Positions 33,231 through 44,265 of a stretch of 64,000 nt of DNA are shown in pieces. The stretch's first letter is position 1. Each line of letters starts with the position of its first letter. The notes beneath the pieces were generated by a model. That model made no database searches. It was not told where the DNA came from and worked only from the letters and a program-made list of their open reading frames with translations. The translations under genes and the position numbers were made by a program. Origin of the DNA: Clonostachys chloroleuca (Eukaryota; Ascomycota; Sordariomycetes; Hypocreales; Bionectriaceae). Location of the stretch: the NCBI GenBank assembly GCA_037952775.1, contig JBANAY010000001.1:5704001-5768000 (forward strand), given 5' to 3'.

Positions 33231-34290
33231 ATGACAACAATGGAGAACAGTACGAATGTAACAAGCAGCCCAGGTTTCGAAAATGCAAAGAAACACTACA
33301 TGCTGCCAAACAACCAGAGAGAAATCGAGCGGATGAGAAATCAACATGAATGGATTAAGATTTCTTTTGGGGGTTTGATCAAAGCCCCGATCGACTTCAG
33401 CAAGAAGCACCAGAAAATATTGGACGCGGCAACCGCAGATGGTAAGAATCGCCCTATACACTATCATAAAGGCATCCAAGTGTAATTCTGACAAATTCAT
33501 TCCGTTTAGGAACGTGGTTGCTTGATGCAAGGACACTTTTCCCGCCGGAAACCGAGTTGGTGGGTTTCGATATCGCGTATGTTGTCAGCACCAAAGCCAA
33601 GAAGAGACTGCATTAATAACAAATTTTACAAATTTGGCAGTCCTGAGCTCTTTGGACCACCGGAATTACGACCCCAGAACGTAAGCCTCGTTACTGCGGA
33701 CCTGTTAGAAGGCCTTCCCGCCGAATGGGATGGATGCTTTGATCTGGTTCATCAGCGTTTCGTGTGTCCGAATTTTAGCAGCGACATTGTTTCTCAAGTC
33801 CTTGGTGGCCTGATGAAATGCGTGAAGCCGGGTGGCTGGATCCAGCTCGTTGAGCCTTGTGCGGGCGAGAATGTGTCCGGACCAGACCCCAAATGGTTTC
33901 TGCTCCTTCATCAACTTTCCAATCATTTTATGAGGTCTGCGGCGCCAAGAGACGCAATTCTCGCCGCGCTGAAAGATGGAGGCTTCGCCAATATCAGTGT
34001 TGAGTCATTGGACATTGTGATCGGAAAGCACCAAGCTAACAAAGAAATGGATGCCCGAGGTCGGAGGAGCATGCAAGATGCGGTTCGTAATATGTATTCG
34101 ATGGTTAGGTGAGTGTCAGTTCATGATTTCCCTTGATGGCAAGTACTGACAATGCTGGCTCCATAGCTCCGAGCAGCTCGGTATGCCGAAAGAAGACTTG
34201 GAAACAGTGCTTGGCAGGTTCGAGGCTGATATTGAGAAATACCGTACTGCTGTGCGTCATATTATTATTTGGGCTCAGAGGCCAGAGTAG
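33231..34290 (+). CDS. gliN: SAM-dependent methyltransferase, amide N-methylation (GliN type)
   Basis: Exons 33231-33441, 33510-33576, 33641-34108 and 34167-34290; 289 residues. Introns are 58-68 bases and phase-consistent. Class I methyltransferase features: the GTWLLDARTLFP strand-helix (motif I, with the usual glycine loop altered), VGFDIAPELFGP (acidic residue for SAM ribose), WDGCFDLVHQRF, and CVKPGGWIQLVEP. It is related to LaeA-like methyltransferases. GliN in gliotoxin and counterparts in other ETP clusters methylate a diketopiperazine nitrogen, which is the likely role here. The weak GxGxG loop is worth noting, but the exon joins there are clean. Confidence 0.88.
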
Positions 34291-34608
34291 CTAGCTAGCA
34301 ATGTCTTCAAGAAATAGTTATCTACTTACTTGGCTGAGGGTATCCTTTTGCACCTATGACAGATTTCATTGTGAAGTAGTGTGATATGGCGATTTCCGAA
34401 CTCACTTTCGCCCTTGTAGTCAAAAACTTCGCCAGTACAAGCTACTTTCGCCTGGCTTGCCAGTACAACTTTTACACCAACTTGGAGAGAAGAAACCTAA
34501 TGTTACGATGATATTTGCCGATATAGAAAGCTAGAGAGCCCCAACTTGGTGAGGTATCATGTAGGTACGTTATCAATGACTCTACTATTGAGACAATTCC
34601 CAACTCTC
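34291..34608. other. intergenic between convergent methyltransferase genes
   Basis: 318 bases between two stop codons. No coding sequence or clear repeat; it should hold two 3' untranslated regions. Confidence 0.6.
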
Positions 34609-35905
34609 CTACTGGGGTCGCAACTCAATGGCTGCTGCCCAGGCATTTCGCAACGGCGAGATGCTAGCGACATTCCACCCAGCTTTCTCTGCAAGATCCC
34701 GCCACTCGGCTTCTGTCCTTTCTTGTCCATTAGCAAGAGACATCATGGTCGCATCTCCAAAGCGCCAGATACGAGAGCTCCTCCCGTCCTTCAGCACTGA
34801 CTCAATGACCACCATTCTGGCCCGTGGTGTTATCTTAATAGCTCGACGGATAGCTGAGAGAATTCTGACGACATCTCCGTCCAGCCAATTGTGCAGACAC
34901 CACTTCATCGTGTATACTTCGTAAGAAGGCACCTCCACTCGGAAGTCCCCGACATGGAACTCAACCATCCGGTGCCCGACATCCGCAAAGTCACCACCAG
35001 GGCTTTGGTACTTGGGCTTGACCATGTCAACAACAGTATCAAGCTCGAATAGTGCGCCACGTAGCGAGGGATGACGACGCAGTAGCATCGTGATGAAGTC
35101 GCCGCCTCCGCCGCCCACGTCCAGCACGACAGCGTCACCCAGCTCTGCCCAGTCATAGTCAGCCATCATGCCAGGAGCTTGTGCCACGGCACCTGCTCCG
35201 AGAGTCTTATGAAACTTGTCCTGTAAGCCCTGTCGTGCAAAGTAACGAAACATGTCTTCATCTGTGTTGTAGTGAATCTGGGCGGCGCACCGCGTCTGCC
35301 CTTGTTCAATGGCTTCTGGGATCCCCTCGGCGGCCTTGTAGTTTTCGTTGCCGTAGAGGTCCACCCAGCGATGCCACTGAGTCCAGTGGTCCTTGGTGAG
35401 CATGGTAGAGGAAGGCGAGTTGCTGTAGGTGTCAGTAGATGGGTCATACTCGAAGATGCCATTATTGTGCAAGACGCGCATGACTTGTCTGAGGCGAACC
35501 GGTTGAAGTCCGCTCTTCTTCGCCAGTTCTTCGATTGATTGTGGACCTCCGGAGGAGAGCAGATCGGGAATGTTATGCGAAACTGCAGCCCAAAGACACT
35601 TTGTGTCAAGATATGCTGTGGAAATAATCATTGTTAGCCGTAGGAGAAGCAGATTCAAGAAAATGCCTGCTTTCGGGGAGTAACTCACCGAGAAAGCTCT
35701 CCGCTAGTTGAAGCGACGGAGGCTGCAGCTTGCGAATGACTCTGTCGGCCAAGTCGACGGTTTGTGAGGCAAGGTTCCAAAGTTCCTTGTCAGGTAGTGA
35801 ATCCAACGTCTGGAGGTGTTCCAGCCGCTCTTGGTTCAATGGGCCTTCAAAAGCGTCTGCTGCTTCTTGAAGCGCGAAGTTTATCTTTTTTAATGCGACG
35901 TCCAT
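34609..35905 (-). CDS. gliM: O-methyltransferase, ETP cluster (GliM type)
   Basis: Exons (minus) 35905-35689 and 35615-34609, intron 73 bases, 407 residues. A plant/fungal O-methyltransferase: the N-terminal dimerisation helix-turn-helix (SIEELAKKSGLQPVRLRQVMRVL) is followed by the SAM loop LDVGGGGGDF, FELDTVVD, HVGDF, and KWCLHNWLDG with the catalytic histidine. The only ATG at the 5' end is 35905. Cluster O-methyltransferases of this type act on hydroxyl or thiol-derived groups of the pathway intermediates; the substrate here is not known. A one-mismatch regulator palindrome lies about 190 bases upstream. Confidence 0.9.
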
Positions 35906-36276
35906 GATGAAGGACTGGTATTTCAATCGTTTTCTATGTTATTTCGAGGATTCTAGGGACAACGATGACGCTTCCGTCAGAGATGATGATATTTCTATTT
36001 AGATACTAGGGTAAAGGGACGGAAAAGAAATGAAAAAGTATATGGGTCGACCACCTTGTTCCGACCCCGATACCATATGATTATTATTCAGCCCGGAACC
36101 CGACACTCTTTGCTTAGTATCCGAACTGGAATGGCAGGACTACTCCATCTACAAGTTGAAAGGAAACGAGGAGATGGCGGCAGGGAGAAATTATTTCAAA
36201 AGTACTGCAAATATCATTATGGCAGAGACTATGAGTGAATTCCCTATTCCCAATGGAAAGACAAATCGGATTCTGC
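35906..36276. promoter_or_regulatory. O-methyltransferase promoter / P450 3' flank
   Basis: 371 bases upstream of the O-methyltransferase. CCGGAACCCGA at 36093-36103 differs from TCGGN3CCGA only in the first base. Nothing coding is seen. Confidence 0.5.
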
Positions 36277-38015
36277 CTATCTTCCCGAGACATTGCTGTC
36301 ATAGTAATCTCCCGTTTTCTTGTCCTTCCACCCGTCAGTCCCCTCTCTCTGCGCCTCAGCCCACTTCTCCTCTATAATACTTGCGTGTTTTTCACTCCTA
36401 GCCTTAAAGTGGCACGGGAATTTTACAGGTGTAAGTAGAAACCCCGGCTGCGCGGCCGTGGAGGGCTCTATCTCGTTTCCATTCTTGTCCTTGGATTTTC
36501 TGATGTCGAAGGCCCAAAAAATACGGGCGATATTGATAAAAAGCGAGTTGTGGGCAATATGAACACCAGGGCAGTTGCGGCGTCCAGCACCAAAAGTGAA
36601 GTGGTCGCGCAGTTCGGGGTTTGGCTGGGCCATGGATTCAGCTTCAGTCAGAGGATCCTCAAGGTAGCGAGTAGGATCGAAGCGCCCAGGGTCTTTCCAA
36701 CGTTTCTCGTCCATGTGAATTGCCCTATAATACTATTTAGTTTCCCCTACGGCTAGTCTAGTTGGATTGTTCTACTCACCACCAATTGAGAACAACGCCG
36801 GTTCCCTTGGGAATAAAGTATCCATTGTACCAGTCGTCCTGGGTCGTGGCATGAGCAGGGCCAATCTTGGTAGATGCCCTCCAGCGCAAAGTTTCTTTGG
36901 CGATCCCGCGGATGTACGGAAGGTTTGGCTCATCACTGAAATCAGGCATCCGATCTTGACCCACGACTCGGTCGAGCTCCTCATGTGCACCCGCTACTAT
37001 TTCAGGATAGAGAAGGCAGGCTAGAACAACATTGTTCAGCGCCGTCGTGGTGGCATCACTACCCGCCTCGATCAATGCGCCGGCAGCAAAGGCGGCCGTC
37101 GTATCTGAAATTGGATTCTTCTTCAACTTTTCTCGTGCCATGTCCTTGATAAAGCAATCTGGCGCCGTTCCATTCTTGATATCACCCATAAGCTTGTTGT
37201 ATAGACCAAGATATATTTCCGCATCTTCCTTGTACCACTTCTGAGCAACAGTCTTCCAGTTCTGTAGAAGAAACTGGGGGACAATATCAGCAAGCATGGG
37301 CACCATGTCAACAATCCATTCTCCCGGAGCTGTCGCTAAGGAGAAGTGGCGGACAATCTTCAGTATGTCTTGGTAGAGCCGGTGTTGCAGAGTTGGGACT
37401 CGGAGCCCGTATGTAATGGTCATGATGGTGCTGGTAGAGTACCGGCGATTGATGTCGCTGAATTCCCAATCATCTTTGGCGTGTAAGATCTCCCACACAG
37501 CTTGTTTAGACTCAAAATCTTGCACAGGCTTGTACGTCGAGGATGTTTCCAGGTTTAGGGCAGAGTGAAGGATATTCCTGATTGTGCGCCATTTGTGACC
37601 ATAGGGCAGAAAATTCAACCGCTCCCCGTTGGAGACCGTGTTGATCATGATACTTGGGGGACGCGAGGAGTAGATGGAGCCCTTCTTGTCCATGAGCTCC
37701 CTGACCACCTTTGGGGACGAGAGCCACACAAAATTAGACAGGCCGACTTTGGTGTAGAATATCTCGCCATATTCGTCAGCCCAGTCCTTGGATTTTTGGA
37801 TCATCTTGTCCGTATCGGCCATGTCAAGCATGTTCCCGATAAAAGGTACGCCCTTGGGTCCTGGAGGTAGGTGCTTCAACCGCCCGTCCCTCGTCCATCG
37901 TTTGAATGCAATGAAAAGCTGGCCAGTGTTAGCAAAGACCACGTTTTAGTCAACTCCAATGTCCTACCAGCAGGCAAGCGGTAGCCGGCAGAGCGAAGAG
38001 AAGGAGCCCAGCCAT
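36277..38015 (-). CDS. cytochrome P450, ETP cluster (P450 3, OrdA/CYP64-like)
   Basis: Exons (minus) 38015-37968, 37918-36780 and 36724-36277; 544 residues. The introns are 49 and 55 bases. A tiny first exon encodes the start of the membrane anchor (MAGLLLFALPATACLL). Then come the hinge LPPGPKGVPFIGN, the I-helix AFAAGALIEAGSDATTTALN (AGSDAT), ExxR (ETLRWRA), PERF-like GRFDPTRYL, and the heme loop FTFGAGRRNCPGVHIA. The type resembles O-methylsterigmatocystin oxidoreductase. It has no close counterpart in the minimal gliotoxin gene set, so it points to an extra oxidation, as seen in larger ETP clusters with three P450s. It shares a promoter carrying an exact regulator palindrome with the dithiol oxidase gene. 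Confidence 0.92.
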
Positions 38016-38506
38016 GTCTGCCGAAATCATTTATTCTTTGTAAAATGCAAGGCGATAGTGGTGATACTGTGATTGTTTCTGTTTCCTCCGAGAGTCAAGT
38101 CATAACCAGAAGACCAAACTATGGCATGGCAGTCGGGGCTGCTGACCCCTCCATTGAAGCTTTTCTTTGCCCTCGGTGGCCGAGATATCTCAGGGTGCCA
38201 TCTAAATTGGACTTTCGGTGACTATAGAGTCTGGGCACTGCGTAGCTGACCGACGTGACCACCCAATCGGACCTTTCTTGTGCATCTACTCGGGTACTTT
38301 TAACCAAACGTCATCAATATTACCAGCCCTCCAGTTATGAGACAGTATGTAGGTATATTCGTTGCAAAATTCTTGACCCTGGTTTGAGCAGCCCAATTAT
38401 TCCCCCAGCCAGCTTGAACATCAGACCGTTGTGGCCTGTGGTATCTTCTTCCTATACTCATCTCGTAATCTTTGTAATTATCTGACAGCGTGTCTTTCCC
38501 GCTATA
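38016..38506. promoter_or_regulatory. divergent P450 3 / GliT-type promoter
   Basis: 491 bases between divergent starts, with one exact regulator palindrome at 38173-38183. The shared control suggests the protective oxidase is induced together with late oxidation. Confidence 0.7.
38173..38183. promoter_or_regulatory. GliZ-type palindrome TCGGTGGCCGA
   Basis: Exact TCGGN3CCGA, 158 bases from the P450 3 start and 324 bases from the GliT-type start. Confidence 0.75.
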
Positions 38507-39649
38507 ATGGCTGCTCCTATCATATATGATGCTCTCGTTGTCGGTGGCGGTCCAGCTGGTATGGCTGCAGCTCTGGGTCTAGCCCGCGTCTGTCGCACTG
38601 CCGTTGTTTTCGACTCGGGCGAATATCGCAACAATGGCGCCAAGGACATACACAACTTCGTCACTCGAGACGGCACGCCTCCTGAAGAATTCCGTGCTAT
38701 CGCTCTGAAGCAGCTGGACAAGTACAAGGAGCACGTCTCCTTCGTCCGTAGCACAATCATCCACGTCTCAAACACGGATGTCGCCCCTGACTTGAAAGGG
38801 TTCAAGGTAGTTGACAGCACTCGAACCGAGTTTCTTTCTCGAAAGCTGTTGCTTGCGACGGGTGTTGAAGACGTTTTGCCGACAGACATTGAAGGGTATA
38901 AAGAAAACTGGCCTGCTCACATGTAAGCTTGGCTGCCCTGCGACAGCGGTCTCTTGTCACCGCTTCCTGCTCATCGATAAATTATAGCTGAACTGAAATA
39001 GCTACCAATGTCCATTCTGTGACGGCTTTGAGCGGAGGAGCTACCCAATTGGCATCCTTACCTTCCCCAATCCTTCTTACTCTCATTTGGCGCTTATGCT
39101 CCGCCCCTTGAACAGGGACATCACCATCTACAGCAACGGCCCCGTTCCAACCGACGAGCCCACCCAGGAAGCTCTGAAGACGGTTCTGGCTGCTGGTGTA
39201 AAGCTAGATGAGCGCCCTCTGCGCCGTCTCATCAACAACGGGGACGGGCCAGCCAATGGAATCTCAATCGAGTTCACCACTGGGCCGCCTGTGAAACTAG
39301 GTATGCTGTATCATCGGCCCCCCACACGAAGCCGAGCTGCCAGTTTGATTGAGCAGCTAGGGCTTGAGACCAACCCCATCGGTGACGTTATAACGGATGC
39401 CATGATGCTCAAGACAAATGTGCCTGGCTGCATTGTGGCAGGCGATACGCAGGAGAATATGAAGCAGGCTACTGTAGCTGCTGCCACTGGTGAGTTAATC
39501 TTTCAACTTGAAATACAAATACGATTTCATTCTAAGCAACTATTATATTTGCTGACGTATTGCTTATAGGTTCGCGTGCTGCTGCATCCGTTGTCTTCCA
39601 GCTAGCTGATGAGGACGGTAAGCGGGCTTTGGCCGAGGCTCGTCTTTGA
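38507..39649 (+). CDS. gliT: FAD dithiol oxidase, disulfide closure and self-protection (GliT type)
   Basis: Exons 38507-38922, 39002-39489 and 39570-39649; 327 residues. Introns are 79 and 80 bases, longer than others here. The N-terminal FAD motif is [17 protein letters not shown]. The redox-active pair is CPFC in [10 protein letters not shown], and the first splice junction falls just before it. A late GDT motif ([13 protein letters not shown]) contacts FAD. This is the thioredoxin-reductase-like family whose members close the transannular disulfide of ETPs using oxygen and protect the producer from the reactive dithiol. Confidence 0.94.
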
Positions 39650-39928
39650 GCCAGCGAGTGAATACTCACGAACAATTCGGATGAAGGAAGGGGAAACCAT
39701 ATTTAAACTAATAATAAAATTTTAAAAATCACCGAAGCTCTTATTAATACACTTCGCCTTATGAGCACAGTGCGTTATTCATCCCAGTTGGTGAAGATGC
39801 ATCAAGCCGGTAGATATCCTCGTGGACAGTTGATACAAGGAAATTAAATTGCATTTTATTTGCACAGCTTTTGAGAATCCGTGCACGACTAATACAATAC
39901 AGAAAGATATCCTCCGAAAAATCAATAA

Positions 39929-42900
39929 CTAGGCATTGTCTCCCATAGAAGACTGGTGCATCTTAAAATAGTGGCCCTGCTTGGACATCAGCTCAGCATG
40001 AGTGCCCTTCTCGACAATGCGGCCTTCATCCATGACAATGATGACATGAGCATCCCTAACAATGTTCAAACGCTGTTGTAAAACTCGCGTGAGCTTTCTT
40101 ATTGTCAAAATGAATTGGTCGGGGACTTTACTTACATGAGTAACAAGGATCATGGTCCTCCCTTCCTGGATATTGCCGAGTGTTTCTCGAACAAGCTGCT
40201 CCGACTCAGCATCCAAGGCGCTGGTCGGCTCGTCCAGAAGAAGTAGTTCAGGTTGAAGTATCAATGCTCTTGCAATTGCGATACGCTGCCTCTGCCCTCC
40301 TGAGAAGGATACTCCTTGCCCACGGCACTGGGTATTGTAGCCATCTGGGAGGGAGGAGATAAACTCAGCCAGGCCGGCTGCCTCACAAGCAGCCACCACA
40401 TCTGCGTCTTGGATCTTATCCTCATCAAGACCGAGGGAAACATTTTCACGGATAGTGCCTAGAGACATGAGGTGTTAAGGTCCAATGACAGAATCGGGCA
40501 TCAGCTCGTCGGAGATGACTTACCGTTGTACAGTTGGGGTTCCTGTGGGACTATCGCCAGCCTCTTTCTGTACTCACCAATATTGTGAGCTGAAATGGGC
40601 ATACTGAGAACATTCAAAGTTCCAGACTGGGCATCATAAAAACGTTCCAGGAGAGCCAGCAGCGTTGATTTTCCAGAACCAGAGGTGCCGACTACACCTA
40701 CTGTCTGTCCCCGCTGGACCTGAAGCGAGACGCTCTTGAGAACAGTTACGTTCGGCCGCGCGGGGTAAGCAAACGTAACACTCTGCATATCTACAACCGT
40801 GTTTGGTTCCTTTTCCAAGCCATGGTTCTCCGCTGTTTGCTTAGACCGGTCTCTGTCTGCAGCCGCGCGCGCCTGGCTTCGGATACCGAGGATATTATTC
40901 GCCGCAACCTTTGCTTTACCAAGATCTGTTTCACCATCAGTCATCTCAATCTAGGCGATGGGTCGGGGAAGAAAAAACAAGAACATACTCGACGAGAAGC
41001 CAAACAGGGCCCCTGCCGCCTGTCCGCCTATAATGACGGCAATGAAGACGGTGAAGAACTTCTCAGTGGTAAGCTCGCCATCTCCCATGAGCTTGCCGCC
41101 GTACCAGAAACCCAGGGCGGCAGCCAAGAGCTCCACGCTCTCTGAAAAGGCAAAAAGCAAGGTCATGACAGCCCGTTTGCGATAAAGCCTCCCGGCAAAG
41201 AGTGTGAGACAGTTGCGGTACATGTCGCGCACTGCCGTCTCCATGGTAAAAGCCTTGACGGTACGGAATGCGGAGAGGGAGTCTGACACGAAACGCGCGC
41301 TGTCCTCGGATATCTTGTCCATTTCTTCTGCAAGGGAGGAGTCAAGCTTCATGCGTAGGTAGCCTGCGGCGAAGACAGCGGGCATCGCGGCGAAGATGGC
41401 CACCAGGGCAAACTTCCATGAGTAAGCGAGACCGATGATGCTTGCACTGATGATGCTGATGAAGATGGAAATGAGGAGACCCATGTTTACTGAGAGCAGT
41501 TCGTGGAGGCTTGCTGGGTCAGAGGAGAGGCGTGAAAGGAGTGTTCCAGAGGCCACCTGGTCGAAAAACTCTACAGGCTGGTGGAGGACAGCTCGGAAGT
41601 ACTCGAGACGATAGAACCGAGTGAGATGCACCCCAAGAAGTGTCATGAAGAATCCCAGAATGGCATAGGAGATCATTGATCCCAAGCCGACGACAAAGAA
41701 CATGAGGGACCAGAAGTTGGCGTCAGAGGATACTTGGTCCGCTGGACGCTGGAACACCTCCATGACCCTGCCGAGGAGAATGGCTTGGACTGGGAAGATC
41801 TGCGCAGTGATGGCACAGGCAACGAAGCCTACAAAGAAAATTGGCCAGTACCGCTTTTGTTCTTTTGCAATCTCCAAGAGATTGGTGAGGAGATGACGCT
41901 TGGGGATCAGGGGAAGGCTCTCGCTGGGCTCGATGGTAGCTGAAGCCTGACTGGCTTCCGCCGGCTCGCCGCCCAGCTCCGTGATCTTTGGGTCAATGAT
42001 CTTACTTGTTGGCTCTATGACGTCTTCATCATCTGATGTTTTGACATCAGTCTGAGCATCGTGCAGTCGCCGGTATAGACCACCAGTGGCGATTAGTTCT
42101 TGGTGAGTACCTTGCTCGACGACCTTGCCATGATCGAGAACGATGACACGACCTGCTTGCACTGCAGAACGTATCTTGTGAGATATGAAAATGGTGGTTC
42201 GGTCCTTCGAATCAGTCATCAAGGTTTCGATGACCTTGGAATTCTCATTGTCAAGGGCACTCGTAGCCTCGTCCATAAGAAGGATTGGACGGCGGCCAAC
42301 CAAAGCGCGTGCGATGGCGATTCTTTGCTTCTGTCCCCCGGAGATGAGCGATGCACGATCCCCAACTACAGTATCGAATGACTGCTTTTTGTTAGCCTTC
42401 TATAATTCGGTGACTGAAGTGAGATTACCAGCCTCACCTCGGGTAATGCAGTTATGAAATCGTACGCTCGCGCTTCGCGGCATGCATCATGAACAAGAGA
42501 TGTTTTCTGTTCCTGAGATAGGCATTCCTTTTCAGTTCCAACCAAGCCGTACGCGATGTTGTCAAAGATGGAAGCATTGAACAGCTGAGGCTCTTGCTGC
42601 ACCAAAGCAATTTGGCTCCTCAGCCATCTCGGGTCGAGCCTAGAGATGTCACGGCCATCAAGCAGAATAGAGCCGGCGGTGGGCTCGTACCAACGTTCCA
42701 AAAGAGAGATAAGGGTACTTTTTCCCGCACCGGAAGGACCAACAATCGCGGTAGATGAGCCTCTAGTAAAAGAGAGGTTGATGCTATCTAGAGCATTATG
42801 GTTTTCGCGAACGCCGTAAGAGAAAGACATGTTGCGAAATTCCACAAGACCCTCGCAACTGTCTGTCTTGTCGTCTCGTATGCCACTTTGCCCTGAAGAA

Positions 42901-44265
42901 GTTTGACCCTGTTTGGATTCATCATCGAGAATCTTGAAAGCATCATCGGCGGCGGCGATGGCTTTGATGAAGCTGGGCATGTTCGGCCCCAAAGCCATGA
43001 TGGCCCCAAGACCGATCAACATCGAAAAGAACACGCTGCGAGGTCCCAGTTAGTCGTTATGGTATGGTAGCTGTCGAAGTAACAGAACTTACGAGAGAAT
43101 CCTTCCCGCGTCCGAGATCATACCTTTGGTGAAGAGGTATGCACCCAAGTAAAAGCCAATAGCCCAGCCAACGAACATGAAGAAGTACTGCGTCGCAAAC
43201 ATGAGGCCGACAAATGGACCTCGCTTCTTCCCATCGGTCTCTGTTTTCTCCAAAATGTTGTTATATTTGGAAAGAAACTTGTGGGCAGCTCCGAAGGCAA
43301 TGACGGTTCTAATGCTCCCAAGCGCATCCTCAGCAATGACGCTGCACTCATTGTAGCGCTTCAACAGCCCAGCCTCGATCCTCTGGTCACTTGAAACAAT
43401 GAAACCGATGAGTCCTAGGGTAAGCATCACGAGGCCAAGCATGACGAGCGTCAGCTGCCACGACTGCGAGAACGCAACGGCAAACGAGGCTAGAAGCATG
43501 GAGAACGCCTGTATCATTATACCGAGCCGGTCGGACAAGGCTGCCTGGATGGAGTTGCAGTGGACAGTGACTGTGTTGGACAAGCTCCCGGGGGTTTCGG
43601 CATCGTTGGCAGCGACGGTACGGTCGAGGATCCGATCTAAGCACTAGAAACAACGTCAGGCAGGAGTCTTAAACAAAAGGGTATTGGGTCAAGGCCTACC
43701 GAGATCCGCATAGTTTGCAACATGCGACTTGCAGCAAAGGTGAAGCCGAAGCTCCATATATATACAAGCTAAACGTACTGCGTCTTAGACTCCTAACTAT
43801 ACACGATATTGAGGGCTGAGGAGGATAGCGAGAAGATTTAATACCGTAACTTTGCCGATGAATAGATAAACAAAGTAGAGGGCATTCGTCTGCACCGACT
43901 TCATAAAATCGGCGGTGGATTCATCTGCGTTGGAGCCTCCGTAATCGGTGAAGTTGGCAGTCAAGCGACCAAGAACGAGGGCCATCAATGGCATTGCTAA
44001 TCGATTACAAGTCAGATGAAAGCAGGTAAGGCTCTGGATGATTTTCTCAACGTGCCTGCTCCGCTGCATACAGCTGCAAAGGCACACGCGATCTGAATCA
44101 GGCGGTCGAGGTTGGTAGCAAAACTGAAGACACGCTGCAATACTGTTAACAGATTGATCAAGAGGGCCGAGTGGAAGGATCACACACCATCAACTTGGCA
44201 AACCCGCCTGGGGGGGCCTCTTGCTGGCTCCTCAGCTCAGCATCGCTCTCCGCATCTTTGGCCAT
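39929..44265 (-). CDS. sirA: ABCB full-size ABC exporter, ETP efflux (SirA-like)
   Basis: Ten exons (minus): 44265-44188, 44134-44056, 43996-43845, 43768-43700, 43643-43093, 43035-42438, 42381-40989, 40925-40524, 40458-40136 and 40072-39929; 1262 residues. The order is TMD1-NBD1-TMD2-NBD2. NBD1 has Walker [11 protein letters not shown]-loop LVQQEPQLF, signature LISGGQKQR and Walker [16 protein letters not shown]2 has [28 protein letters not shown] and [12 protein letters not shown]. Intron 2 appears to use a GC donor (CAG|GCACGT), and intron 3's donor is weak. An upstream ATG at 44343 would add 26 residues. Gliotoxin clusters use an MFS pump; sirodesmin- and verticillin-type clusters use an ABC pump. 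I found no exact regulator palindrome upstream. Confidence 0.92.
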
